Source: Oerskovia flava (GTDB taxonomy: Bacteria; Actinomycetota; Actinomycetes; Actinomycetales; Cellulomonadaceae). From it: DNA of 64,000 nt. The stretch is from the NCBI RefSeq assembly GCF_026163685.1, contig NZ_JAOXSR010000005.1:1-64000 (forward strand), in the 5' to 3' direction. The notes below the pieces were generated by a model, which had not been told where the DNA came from, ran no database searches, and saw only the letters and a list, made by a program, of their open reading frames with translations. Position numbers and translations under genes: made by a program. Numbering within the stretch: the first letter of the stretch is position 1; every line of letters begins with the position of its first letter. Below, piece by piece: positions 45,126 to 53,725 of this stretch.

Positions 45126-45923
45126 TCACATGCGGGCGTACCGTGCGCGGGCAAAGGAGTAGATGCCGTACGCGGCGAACCCGAGGCCCGTCGCCACGAG
45201 AAGCACGGCGCCGAAGGGCTGCTCGCCGATCGTCGCGAACGCCTCGTCGAGACCGCCGGCCTGCTCCGGGTCGCTCGTCACCGCGGCGACCACGAAGAGC
45301 GCCCCCAGGACACCCAGGGCGACACCCTTCGCCACGTACCCCACCTGCCCGAGGATCACGACGGCGCGACCGACCTGGCCGCCTGCGTTGCCCTGGAGGT
45401 CCTCGAGGAACTTCTTCTTCCACCCCTTGTACACGTGGTAGCCCCCGACACCGACGATGCCCAGGCCGACCGCACCGACGAGAACCTGCCCGGCCGGGTT
45501 CTGCATGACGGTCGCCGTCATGCTCTCCTCCTCGCCACCGCCACCGCCGCTACCCGTGGCGAAGCGCAGGGCGAGGAACCCCAGCGCGAGGTAGACGATC
45601 GCCTTGCCAGCCGCCTTGAGCCGGTCGACGGTCTCCCCCGTGCTCCCGGAGACGGCGACCGCGACCTGCCAGAGAGCGAGTGCCGCGAACGCCACGACGG
45701 CGAACCACAGCATCGCCGCTCCGCCCGGCGACTCGGCGATCGCCGACAGCGCGCCGCTCTGGCTCGCCGACTCCCCCGACGCACCGGTCCCCAGCCCCAC
45801 CACGATCCACCCGAGCACGAGGTGCAGCACACCGCTGACCGCATATCCGCACCGCGCGAGGATCTCCAACCCACGGCTGTTCTTCGCCTGCCGTGCCGCA
45901 CCCTGTCCGCTGTTCACCACCAT
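45126..45923 (-). CDS. DUF1206 family membrane protein
   Basis: 265-residue protein with six predicted membrane helices, arranged as three copies of a two-helix unit typical of DUF1206 (for example CGYAVSGVLHLVLGWIVVGLG, LKAAGKAIVYLALGFLALRFA and LGQVGYVAKGVALGVLGALFVVAA). The loops carry a YH/YVYKGWKKKF stretch. ATG at 45923. Function unknown. Confidence 0.85.
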   Translation of the reverse strand: MVVNSGQGAARQAKNSRGLEILARCGYAVSGVLHLVLGWIVVGLGTGASGESASQSGALSAIAESPGGAAMLWFAVVAFAALALWQVAVAVSGSTGETVDRLKAAGKAIVYLALGFLALRFATGSGGGGGEEESMTATVMQNPAGQVLVGAVGLGIVGVGGYHVYKGWKKKFLEDLQGNAGGQVGRAVVILGQVGYVAKGVALGVLGALFVVAAVTSDPEQAGGLDEAFATIGEQPFGAVLLVATGLGFAAYGIYSFARARYARM

Positions 45924-46004
45924 GCTCCTCAGTCGCTCGAATCCTTCACTGTCTCTCCCCCGGCCGTGGCACGCACGTTCAGGTGCCGATCACGCAGGCT
46001 CGGG

Positions 46005-46010
46005 TAGCGT
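46005..46010 (+). promoter_or_regulatory. -10 element (TAGCGT) of the acyltransferase gene
   Basis: TAGCGT ends 7 nt before the ATG at 46018; leaderless arrangement. Confidence 0.5.
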
Positions 46011-46017
46011 CCGACCG

Positions 46018-47172
46018 ATGCGAGTTCCCGACACGCGGCCGAACCCGGCCCTGCGCGACCAGGTACCCGAACTGACCGCGGCGCTACCGCGCCTCGCGGT
46101 GCTCGACGCCCTCCGCTTCGTCGCGGCAGGCGCGGTGCTGTTCTACCACTTCACCGCCGTCGGGCACTCCTCCTGGGGTGCACCGACTCCCGAGGTGTTC
46201 CCGAACCTGCAGGCGACCACCGTCTACGGCTCGTTCGGGGTCCAGCTCTTCTTCGTCGTCAGCGGGTTCGTCATCCTCATGACCGCCTGGGGGCGGGACA
46301 TCACCCGGTTCACCGTCTCCCGCGCGAGCCGGTTGTTCCCCGCCTACTGGGCATCGGTCCTGCTCACCCTCGTGCTGCTCGTCGTCGTCTCGCCCGGGCG
46401 CAAGTCCGTCGACGTCCCCGAGGCGGCCGCGAACCTCACGATGGTCCAGCGCGCGATCGGGCTCGGCGACGTCGAGTCCGTGTACTGGACGCTGTGGGCC
46501 GAGCTGCGGTTCTACGTCCTCGTCGGCGTCCTCGTCGCGATCGGCCTCACCCGCGGTCGCGTCATCGCGTTCATCGCGCTGTGGCCGGTCCTCGCGGCCG
46601 TCGCGAGCACCTCGGGCAACGAGCTCGTCTCGACCGTCCTCGTGGCGTCCGACGCGCCGCTGTTCGCGGGCGGCATGGCGCTGTACTGCCTCACGCGCGA
46701 ACCCCGCTCACCCACGCTGTGGATGCTGCTGGGGCTCAACGTGCTGCTCGCGGCGGCCCACTCGGGCAGCATCCAGGCGACCCGCCTGGAGAACAGCACC
46801 GGCGTCGCGATCTCGGCCGGCGCGTACTGGACCGCGATCATCGTGTGCTTCGCGATCGTCGCGCTCGCCACGCTCACACCGCTCAACCGGATCTCGTGGA
46901 AGTGGCTCACCACGCTGGGGGCGCTGACCTACCCCCTCTACCTGGTGCACACCTCGTGGGGCCGCTGGGTCATCGAGTCGCTCTACCCGCACGTCACCGC
47001 CGCCGTGGCCCTCGCCGCCGCGGCCGGGGTCTCGCTGGTCCTGGCCTACGCCATCTACCGGTTCGTGGAGAGACCGCTCGGCCCGCGCATGCGCACCGCG
47101 CTCATGAAGGACCTGAGCGGGCGCACCAGCCACACCGAGCCCGCACACGCTGGTAGGCCAGGTGGGGCTTGA
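46018..47172 (+). CDS. Acyltransferase family 3 membrane protein
   Basis: 384-residue integral membrane O-acyltransferase of the OafA/Acyltransferase_3 family, about ten helices. Signatures: LDALRFVAAGAVLFYHFTAVGHS (catalytic His region), FGVQLFFVVSGFVILMTAWGRDITRFTVSRASRLFPAYW and, near the end, LTYPLYLVHTSWGRWV. Such enzymes acetylate or acylate cell-surface glycans; the acceptor here is unknown. The last residues (HAGRPGGA) and stop are read through the 3' end of a minus-strand tRNA gene, an overlap of about 22 nt. Confidence 0.88.
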   Translation: MRVPDTRPNPALRDQVPELTAALPRLAVLDALRFVAAGAVLFYHFTAVGHSSWGAPTPEVFPNLQATTVYGSFGVQLFFVVSGFVILMTAWGRDITRFTVSRASRLFPAYWASVLLTLVLLVVVSPGRKSVDVPEAAANLTMVQRAIGLGDVESVYWTLWAELRFYVLVGVLVAIGLTRGRVIAFIALWPVLAAVASTSGNELVSTVLVASDAPLFAGGMALYCLTREPRSPTLWMLLGLNVLLAAAHSGSIQATRLENSTGVAISAGAYWTAIIVCFAIVALATLTPLNRISWKWLTTLGALTYPLYLVHTSWGRWVIESLYPHVTAAVALAAAAGVSLVLAYAIYRFVERPLGPRMRTALMKDLSGRTSHTEPAHAGRPGGA

Positions 47173-47227
47173 ACCCACGACCGACGGATTATGAGTCCGC
47201 TGCTCTGACCGGCTGAGCTACTGGCCC
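47151..47227 (-). tRNA. tRNA with CAU anticodon (tRNA-Met elongator, or Ile2)
   Basis: Minus-strand cloverleaf: acceptor GGGCCAG with CTGGCCT (first pair G-U), D arm with GCTCAGCCGGTCAGAGC, anticodon arm GCGGA-CTCATAA-TCCGT (anticodon CAT), T arm GTGGGTTCAAGCCCCAC, discriminator A and encoded CCA (47151-47153). Elongator Met is the default reading; a lysidine-modified tRNA-Ile2 cannot be excluded. Overlaps the 3' end of the acyltransferase CDS on the other strand. Confidence 0.88.
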
Positions 47228-47264
47228 TTCGGCGGACAAGACTACCGCCGCGGTCGCCCGCCGC

Positions 47265-47270
47265 TACCGT
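47265..47270 (+). promoter_or_regulatory. -10 element (TACCGT) of the gene at 47277
   Basis: TACCGT ends 6 nt before the ATG at 47277; leaderless arrangement. Confidence 0.5.
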
Positions 47271-47276
47271 GGTGCC

Positions 47277-47795
47277 ATGCCCTTGTTCCGCCACGGCCTC
47301 CCCGACGCCGTCCGCCGCTCGCTCGACCTGCCCGCGGGCGACAGCATCCTCACGTCGGCGGAGCTCGTCGACGGGTCCTGGGCGATCGCGTCCCGCGGTG
47401 CCCTGACGGTCGCCTCGGCGGACGCGGGAACCGCCGGCCCGGCGCGGACCCGGCCCTGGTACGACGTCGACCGCGCCGCGTTCGACCCGGAGACCACGAC
47501 CATCACGATCGAGTGGGTGGACGCGGACACGACACTCCTGCCGCTGGCGAACGCGCGCCGCACGGCGCTCGCCCAGACCGTCCGCGAGCGCGTGCAGTCC
47601 TCCGTGGTCCTCGCGGAGACCCTGACGTTCCCCGGTGGGGGCAAGGCGAAGGTCGCGGTCCGTCGGGACGCACAGGGAGGTCTGTTCTCGCAGGTCGTCG
47701 CCCACCCGGGTCTCGACCTCGGCGATCCGTCGGTGATCGAGCGGATCGACCTCACGGAAGCACGGCTGCGCTCGGCGTCCGGACTACCCCTCTGA
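47277..47795 (+). CDS. Conserved actinobacterial hypothetical protein
   Basis: 172-residue soluble protein: an N-terminal beta-rich part (GDSILTSAELVDGSWAIASRGALTVA) resembling a small regulatory or PH-like fold, then PWYDVDRAAFDPETTTITIEWVDAD and RRTALAQTVRERVQSSVVLAETLTFPGGGKAKVAVRRDAQGGLFSQVV. No catalytic motif or membrane segment. I recognise the general type as widespread in actinobacteria but not a named function. The ATG is set by the -10 element 6 nt before it. Confidence 0.75.
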   Translation: MPLFRHGLPDAVRRSLDLPAGDSILTSAELVDGSWAIASRGALTVASADAGTAGPARTRPWYDVDRAAFDPETTTITIEWVDADTTLLPLANARRTALAQTVRERVQSSVVLAETLTFPGGGKAKVAVRRDAQGGLFSQVVAHPGLDLGDPSVIERIDLTEARLRSASGLPL

Positions 47796-47848
47796 GGCTG
47801 CTAGAGTTTTCCCCGGCCCCACGGCACACGTCGTGACGGCCCGAACGA

Positions 47849-47921
<73 letters not shown>

Positions 47922-47932
47922 CCGCTCACAGT

Positions 47933-47962
47933 GCAGGCCAGCGCCCTTCGGCGCTGGCCTGC
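47933..47962 (+). terminator. Hairpin terminator of tRNA-Asn
   Basis: GCAGGCCAGCGCC pairs perfectly with GGCGCTGGCCTGC across a CTTC loop, 11 nt after the tRNA. Confidence 0.85.
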
Positions 47963-48066
47963 GGCGCGTTGTGGGGGGCCGTGGTGCCCCGGGTCCGATC
48001 GAGGCCGTGGTGTGCGCCGGCCCAGCCGCAGTACGCTGTGCGTCCAGTCTGATCGCCAGGAGACCC

Positions 48067-48480
48067 ATGGCAGCGAAGCAGCCCGCGATGTCGCCGTCCG
48101 ACCTGCCGGTCGCGGACGTGCTCGACCGAGCCACCGGTCCGCGGCGCGCCGAGGCGGACGAGCTGCTCGCGCTCCTCGGCGAGGTCAGCGGCGAGCAGCC
48201 GGTCGTGTGGGCCGGCCGCATCATCGGGTTCGGGGAGCACGAGTACCGCTACGAGAGCGGGCACGGCGGCCGCGCTCCCCTGCTCGCGTTCGCGCCGGGC
48301 CCCGCGCAGCACACCATCTATCTCGTCAGCGACTTCTCGGAGCGCTGGCCCGAGCTCGTGGCCGCGCTCGGCAAGCACCGGGCGAGCAAGGTCTGCCTCT
48401 ACCTCACGCGGTTGACGGGGGTGGACCGCAGCGCGCTGCGCACCCTGCTGGAGCGTTCGCTCGCCGAGACCTCGAGGTAG
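48067..48480 (+). CDS. DUF1801 family protein
   Basis: 137-residue soluble protein of the DUF1801 family: DRATGPRRAEADELLALLGEVSGEQPVVWAGRIIGFGEHEYRYESG and LVSDFSERWPELVAALGKHRASKVCLYLTRLTGVD are characteristic (YjbR/YdhG-like fold). Function unknown. ATG at 48067 follows CAGGAGACCC, the usual spacing. Convergent with dnaG, 13 nt between the stops. Confidence 0.88.
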   Translation: MAAKQPAMSPSDLPVADVLDRATGPRRAEADELLALLGEVSGEQPVVWAGRIIGFGEHEYRYESGHGGRAPLLAFAPGPAQHTIYLVSDFSERWPELVAALGKHRASKVCLYLTRLTGVDRSALRTLLERSLAETSR

Positions 48481-48493
48481 TCGTCCCGGCCGC

Positions 48494-50431
48494 TCAGGCG
48501 CTCTCCCGCAGGCGGCGGCGCTCCTGCTCGACCGCCAGCAGGGCGTGCCACGCCGTCTGGTAGGCCTCCGGGTCGGCTGCGGGGTCGAGGCGCTGCAGGC
48601 GGCTCTTGGCGTCGGCGACGCGGCGGGTCAGGCCGAGGTCGACGAGCGCCCGCACGACGCCGGCGACGTACGTGCCGACGACCTCCTCCCGGTCGGCCGG
48701 CATCGGCGCCACCGCGAGCTCGGTGATGATCGGCACCACGGTCTCGGGCGCCTGGTCGATCACCCGGTCGACCCACTGCCCGTCGGGGAGGGCTGCGGCC
48801 TCCCGGACGCCTCCCGCCGCACGGATCGCGGCGTGCACGGCGCGCCAGGCGGGCACGGCGAAGGCGTCCTGCCCGAGCTCGTCGAACGTGTCCGCCGGGA
48901 CGAGGTTCGGGTGCTGGAGGGCGACGACCAGTCCCTGCCGCTCGAGCCGCGCCACCGGGTCGCGCGGGTCGGGCGTCGGGAACACGGGCCCGACGACGGG
49001 TGGGCCGACCTCCCCTGCTGACGGGCCGTCGTCGGGCACGGCGCGCGTCGGGCGGACCGGCGCTCCCGCGCTCTTGCCCGCGGCGGACACAGCACGCCGC
49101 ACGGACTCGGCGTCCATCCCGATCCAGCCGGCGAGCATCCGGGCGTACTCCGGGCGCAGCGCCGTGTCCCGGATCCCGGCCACGACGGGCGCGGCCGCGC
49201 GCAGCGCCCCCACCCGGCCCTCGGCCGTGTCGAGGTCGAAGCTGTCGAGCGTCGTGCGGATGACGAACTCGAAGAGCGGCTGGCGCCCGTCCACGAGCGC
49301 CCGCACACCCTCCGGGCCGTGCGCCATGCGCAGCTCGCAGGGGTCCATCCCGCTCGGCTCGACCGCGACGAACGTCTGGGCGTAGAACCTCTGGTCCTCG
49401 CCGAACGCCCGCACGGCGGCCTTCTGCCCCGCGGCGTCGCCGTCGAACGTGAAGATCACCTCGCCACCGACCGACGCGCCCGACGCGAGCTGCATGCCGC
49501 CCCCGGCCGTCGTGTCGCCCAGGAGGCGGCGCACGATCCGGGCGTGGTCCGTGCCGAACGCGGTGCCGCAGGTCGCGACCGCCGTCGTCACGCCGGACAG
49601 GTGCGCCGCCATGACGTCGGTGTACCCCTCGACGACGACGACCCGCTTGGTCTTGGCGATCTCCCGCTTGGCGAGATCGATCCCGTAGAGGACGTGCGAC
49701 TTCTTGTAGAGCGTCGTCTCGGGGGTGTTGAGGTACTTCGGCCCCTGGTCCTCCTCGTAGAGCTTGCGCGCGCCGAACCCGATGACCTCGCCCGTCACGT
49801 CCCGGATCGGCCACATGAGGCGACCCCGGAAGCGGTCGTAGCTGCCGCGCTGACCCTGGCTCATGAGGCCCGACGCCGTGAGCTCGGCCTCCGTGAAGCC
49901 TCGCCCCCGCAGGTGGCGCTGGAGGTTGTCCCACCCGGTGGGCGCGTACCCGACGCCGAAGTGCTCGGCGTCCGAGCGGTCGAAGCTGCGCTCTGCGAGG
50001 AACGCGCGGGCAGCGGCAGCGCCCGGGGCCATCAGCTGCTCCGAGAAGTACTGCCCGGCCACGCGGTGCGCCTCGAGGAGCCGCTGGCGCCGTCCCGGCT
50101 CCTCGGTGCGGCGCGGACCACCACCCTCCTCGTACCGGAGCTGAACCCCGGCGCGCTCCGCCAGGTACTCGACGGCCTCGGTGAAGCCGAGCCCGTCGAT
50201 CTTCTGCACGAACGAGATGACGTCGCCGCCCTCGCCGCAGCCGAAGCAGTGCCACCGGCCCACCTGCGGGCGGACGTGGAAGGAGGGCGAGCGCTCGTCG
50301 TGGAAGGGGCACAGGCCCTTCATCGAGCCGACACCGGCGGACTTGAGCGTGACGTGCGCCGAGACGATCTCTTCGATCCGCGCACGGTCGCGCACCGCGT
50401 CGACGTCCTCGCGTCGGATCAGTCCAGCCAC
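48494..50431 (-). CDS. dnaG: DNA primase
   Basis: Makes RNA primers for replication. 645 residues: CHC2 zinc finger (C41, H44, C62, C65 in CPFHDERSPSFHVRPQ...CFGC), catalytic core with RVVVVEGYTDVMAAH and TOPRIM residues in FTFDGDAAGQKA, and a C-terminal helicase-interaction region with a linker (residues about 440-480). GTG at 50431 with a TAGACT element 6 nt before it. Downstream of dgt in the same direction (52-nt gap). Confidence 0.96.
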   Translation of the reverse strand: MAGLIRREDVDAVRDRARIEEIVSAHVTLKSAGVGSMKGLCPFHDERSPSFHVRPQVGRWHCFGCGEGGDVISFVQKIDGLGFTEAVEYLAERAGVQLRYEEGGGPRRTEEPGRRQRLLEAHRVAGQYFSEQLMAPGAAAARAFLAERSFDRSDAEHFGVGYAPTGWDNLQRHLRGRGFTEAELTASGLMSQGQRGSYDRFRGRLMWPIRDVTGEVIGFGARKLYEEDQGPKYLNTPETTLYKKSHVLYGIDLAKREIAKTKRVVVVEGYTDVMAAHLSGVTTAVATCGTAFGTDHARIVRRLLGDTTAGGGMQLASGASVGGEVIFTFDGDAAGQKAAVRAFGEDQRFYAQTFVAVEPSGMDPCELRMAHGPEGVRALVDGRQPLFEFVIRTTLDSFDLDTAEGRVGALRAAAPVVAGIRDTALRPEYARMLAGWIGMDAESVRRAVSAAGKSAGAPVRPTRAVPDDGPSAGEVGPPVVGPVFPTPDPRDPVARLERQGLVVALQHPNLVPADTFDELGQDAFAVPAWRAVHAAIRAAGGVREAAALPDGQWVDRVIDQAPETVVPIITELAVAPMPADREEVVGTYVAGVVRALVDLGLTRRVADAKSRLQRLDPAADPEAYQTAWHALLAVEQERRRLRESA

Positions 50432-50437
50432 GGTGCC

Positions 50438-50443
50438 AGTCTA
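50438..50443 (-). promoter_or_regulatory. -10 element (TAGACT) of dnaG
   Basis: On the minus strand TAGACT ends 6 nt before the GTG at 50431; leaderless arrangement. Confidence 0.5.
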
Positions 50444-50483
50444 GGTCGCCGCGGAGCGGTCGACGTCGTCGTCCGCACGCGAG

Positions 50484-51773
50484 CTAGGCACGCGGTCGCA
50501 CCATCTGCGCGTGCAGCTGGATCGCGGAGACGTCGGTGAGCGAGGCCACCTGGTCGATGACGACGCGCAGCCGGGCCGCGTCGTCGGAGGCGTCCTTCCA
50601 GTCCGCGGCGAACGGCTCCTCGAGGGACAGCGGCGCGCGGTCCGCGAGGACGTGCACGAGGTCGGCGACGACCTCGCGCTGGCGCTGGTAGAGCGGCTCC
50701 TGCTCGCGGGGTGCCATGACGTACGCGACCGCGATGCCCTTGAGCACGAGGATCTCGGCGAGCGTCGTGTCCGGGACGACGAGGCGGGCGGCGTACCGGG
50801 TCAGCGGCCCCTGGCCGTACTCCTCGCGCGTGGCCTGCTGCGCGGCGCCGCTGAAGCGCCCGATGAGCTGGCTCGTCGCGTCCTTGAGGGCCGCGAGCGC
50901 CCGCCGCGAGCCGTCGAATCCCGTCACGAGGTGCCCGGTGGACACGAGGCGGGAGATCGCGGCGTCCAGCGCGGCGGCGTCGTGGGCGCGCCCGTACCAG
51001 GAGTGCACCGCCTGCACGACCCGCGACCGCTCGGCCGGTTCACCGAGCAGCGCGAGGTCGATGCGCCCGCCGACCACGGCGTCCTCGACGTCGTGGACCG
51101 AGTAGGAGATGTCGTCGGCGAGGTCCATGACCTGCGCCTCGAGGCACTTGACGTCGACGGCGGCGCCCTCGCGCAGCCACTCGAAGACCGGGCGGTCGTC
51201 CTCGTAGACGCCGAACTTGTGGGTCGAGCGCCCGTCGGACGCCGGGGGGCCCTCGTCCGCGCCCCAGGGGTACTTGACGCTCGCGTCGAGGCTGGCGCGG
51301 GTGAGGTTGAGCCCGACAGGCTGGCCGTCGGCGGCGATCACCTTGGGCTCGAGGCGGGTCAGCAGCCGCAGCGTCTGGGCGTTGCCCTCGAACCCGCCGA
51401 TGTCGACGGCGAGGTCCGCCAGGGCGCGCTCGCCGTTGTGCCCGAACGGCGGGTGGCCGAGGTCGTGGGCGAGGCACGCGGTGTCGACGACGTCGGGGTC
51501 GCAGCCGAGTGCCTTGCCGATCTCCCGGCCCACCTGGGCGACCTCGAGCGTGTGCGTGAGGCGGGTGCGCACGAAGTCGTCGCTGCCGGGGCCGAGCACC
51601 TGGGTCTTGGCGCCGAGGCGGCGCAGCGCGGAGCTGTGCACGATGCGGGCGCGGTCACGTTCGAAGGGCGTGCGGGCCTTGCTCTTGGGCGGCTCGGGGA
51701 ACCATCGCTCCTGGTCCGTGCCGCTGTACCCGGGGGTCGGGTCGCTCGGGACTGCTCCAGCGGTGGGGTGCAC
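50484..51773 (-). CDS. dgt: dGTP triphosphohydrolase-like protein
   Basis: HD-domain deoxynucleotide triphosphohydrolase, which limits dNTP pools by releasing triphosphate. 429 residues with the HD-site residues H74 (RLTHTLEVAQ), H103 and D104 (CLAHDLGHPPFGHNGE) and a later Asp in MDLADDISYSVHD. GTG at 51773 rather than further upstream: TACTGT ends 6 nt before it and the family starts shortly after. Same strand as dnaG, an order common in actinobacteria. Confidence 0.93.
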   Translation of the reverse strand: MHPTAGAVPSDPTPGYSGTDQERWFPEPPKSKARTPFERDRARIVHSSALRRLGAKTQVLGPGSDDFVRTRLTHTLEVAQVGREIGKALGCDPDVVDTACLAHDLGHPPFGHNGERALADLAVDIGGFEGNAQTLRLLTRLEPKVIAADGQPVGLNLTRASLDASVKYPWGADEGPPASDGRSTHKFGVYEDDRPVFEWLREGAAVDVKCLEAQVMDLADDISYSVHDVEDAVVGGRIDLALLGEPAERSRVVQAVHSWYGRAHDAAALDAAISRLVSTGHLVTGFDGSRRALAALKDATSQLIGRFSGAAQQATREEYGQGPLTRYAARLVVPDTTLAEILVLKGIAVAYVMAPREQEPLYQRQREVVADLVHVLADRAPLSLEEPFAADWKDASDDAARLRVVIDQVASLTDVSAIQLHAQMVRPRA

Positions 51774-51779
51774 GGGTCC

Positions 51780-51785
51780 ACAGTA
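51780..51785 (-). promoter_or_regulatory. -10 element (TACTGT) of dgt
   Basis: On the minus strand TACTGT ends 6 nt before the GTG at 51773; leaderless arrangement. Confidence 0.5.
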
Positions 51786-51805
51786 GTCAGTCCGTGCGGC
51801 GCCGG

Positions 51806-53725
51806 TCAGGCCACGCGCCAGACACCGACGGCCGGGCCGTCGCCGGAGAGCAACCACGCACCGTCGGGCAGGGACTCGTCGTCGGTGCGCGTCGGGGAGG
51901 TGGTGGGGACGGCGGGCAGGTCGAGGTGCAGATCAAGGTCGCCGTAGAGCCGCTCGGGAGCGGCCGCGTCCGGGCCGCCCACCAGTGCGGGGTGGAGCCG
52001 CACGCCGCGCCACGGGGCACGGGCGACCGCGACGAGGACGCGCTCGTCAGCGGTCTCGCGCAGGTAGACCAGGGCGTCGTCGTCCACGTGGACCCAACGC
52101 ATGCCGCCGTCGCGCAGCGCACGCGACCCGCGCCGCAGGGCGACGAGCGAGCGGTACGTCTCGAAGGTCTGCTCGTCCCAGCGCTCCGGTTCGTCCCACG
52201 GCATGGTGGCGCGCGCGTGCTCGCCGTTGAGGCCGGTGAGCCCCACCTCGTCGCCCGCGAACATCACCGGCGTGCCGGGGTAGGTCACCAGGAGCGTCGC
52301 GGCGACCTCGACCAGCTCGTCCGAGCCGACGATCGAGCGCAGGCGCGGGGTGTCGTGCGAGCCGAGCATGTTCCACTGCCGCGCTGTCACGGACCACGGC
52401 AGGACGGCGTCGAAGTCCCGCATCGTCGCCACGACCTCGTGGCCGCCGCGGCGCGGGGTGGGGACCGGCAGGCCGAGGTACGGGACGGCCGAGTCCGCCG
52501 GGGACAGCCACGTCCACACCGGGCGCGTGAACGCCGAGTAGTTCATGTTGGCGTGCCACCCGTCGCCGTCGAGGTCGCCCGACGCGTCGTGGAAGTGCTC
52601 GCCGATCAGCACGGCGTCCGGGTCGATCTCCGCCATGGTCGTGCGGATCGTCCGCGCGATCTCGTGCGTGCGGTCCTCGGCGCCGTAGCGGCCCGTCATG
52701 TTGGCGACGTCGATGCGCCACCCGTCGAGGTCGAACGGCGCCCGCAGGTAGCGCCCGACGACGGAGCCCGGCCCCGCGATCATCCGCGCCGTGAGCTCGG
52801 GCGAGCCGTAGCGGAGCTTGGGCAGCGACGCGTGCTCGAGCCAGCCGACGTAGCCGGGGTCGCCGTCGGTCCAGTAGAAGAAGTCGCGCTCGGGCGCCTG
52901 CGGGTCGGCCAGCGCCCGCGTGAACCACTCGTGCCCCGCGCCTGTGTGGTTGGTGGTCAGGTCGCCGAGGAGGCGCATCCCGCGGTCGTGGACGGCGCGG
53001 GCGAGGGACGCGTAGGCTTCGTCGCCGCCCAGCAGCGGGTCGACGTGGTCGAACGTGCTCGCGTCGTACCGGTGGTTGGAACGGCCCGGGAAGACCGGGG
53101 TGAGGTACACGGTGCCGACCCCGAGCTCGGCCAGGTGGTCGAGGTGCTCCTCGATGCCGGCGAGGTCGCCGCCGTAGAGCTGCGTGCCGACGTCGGGCCC
53201 CGCGCCGTGCGGCTCGTCGCCCCAGACGGCCGGCCGCGCCCACGCAGGTGTCTCGCGCTCGTCGGCCGCGCCGGAGCGCGCGAACCGGTCGGGGAAGATC
53301 TGGTAGACGACGCCGTCGGCCATCCACGTCGGCGCGGGCGGGTGGACGGTCAGGCGAAAGTCCGCGGCGTCGGGCACGTCGCGCGTGTGCACCCCACGGC
53401 CGTTGAGCCAGAGGTACCCGCCCGGTACCTCGAGGAAGAACCGGTAGCTCGTCACCGGGTTGTGGACCAGCAGGTCGGCGACGAACCACCGCTCGTGCGC
53501 GTCCGCCGCGGCGCCCGGGTCCGTCGGCTCGGGCCGCGCCGGGCTGAGGCGGGGCTCACCGTCGCGGACCGTGCGCAACCACACGCTCCGGACCGGCAGG
53601 TCCGCCGGCACCCGCACGCGGACCGGGACCACGTCGCCGAGCTGCGGTGTCCCCGGCGGGACGTAGAGCTCGGAGCCGTCGTGGTGCGGGGACGGGCCCG
53701 CCGTGGGGACGCGCGCGGTGCTCAT
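51806..53725 (-). CDS. GH13 alpha-glycosidase (cyclomaltodextrinase/neopullulanase-like)
   Basis: 639-residue cytosolic enzyme that probably cuts imported maltodextrins or cyclodextrins. An N-terminal CBM34-like beta domain (to about residue 130, with SYRFFLEVPGGYLWLNGRGVHT) precedes the catalytic barrel DGVVYQIFPDRFARSG. Catalytic residues: nucleophile D339 in GWRIDVANM, acid/base E376 in LIGEHFHD and D458 in GSHDTPR. No signal peptide, in line with intracellular action. Its ATG overlaps the malG stop (ATGA), so it is the last gene of the malE-malF-malG operon and its production is tied to transport. Confidence 0.92.
   Translation of the reverse strand: MSTARVPTAGPSPHHDGSELYVPPGTPQLGDVVPVRVRVPADLPVRSVWLRTVRDGEPRLSPARPEPTDPGAAADAHERWFVADLLVHNPVTSYRFFLEVPGGYLWLNGRGVHTRDVPDAADFRLTVHPPAPTWMADGVVYQIFPDRFARSGAADERETPAWARPAVWGDEPHGAGPDVGTQLYGGDLAGIEEHLDHLAELGVGTVYLTPVFPGRSNHRYDASTFDHVDPLLGGDEAYASLARAVHDRGMRLLGDLTTNHTGAGHEWFTRALADPQAPERDFFYWTDGDPGYVGWLEHASLPKLRYGSPELTARMIAGPGSVVGRYLRAPFDLDGWRIDVANMTGRYGAEDRTHEIARTIRTTMAEIDPDAVLIGEHFHDASGDLDGDGWHANMNYSAFTRPVWTWLSPADSAVPYLGLPVPTPRRGGHEVVATMRDFDAVLPWSVTARQWNMLGSHDTPRLRSIVGSDELVEVAATLLVTYPGTPVMFAGDEVGLTGLNGEHARATMPWDEPERWDEQTFETYRSLVALRRGSRALRDGGMRWVHVDDDALVYLRETADERVLVAVARAPWRGVRLHPALVGGPDAAAPERLYGDLDLHLDLPAVPTTSPTRTDDESLPDGAWLLSGDGPAVGVWRVA

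Noticed and set aside
48399-50312. Second long minus-strand frame over dnaG
   Set aside because: Alternative frame of the same gene, Arg/Gly/Pro-rich; DnaG motifs are in the other frame.
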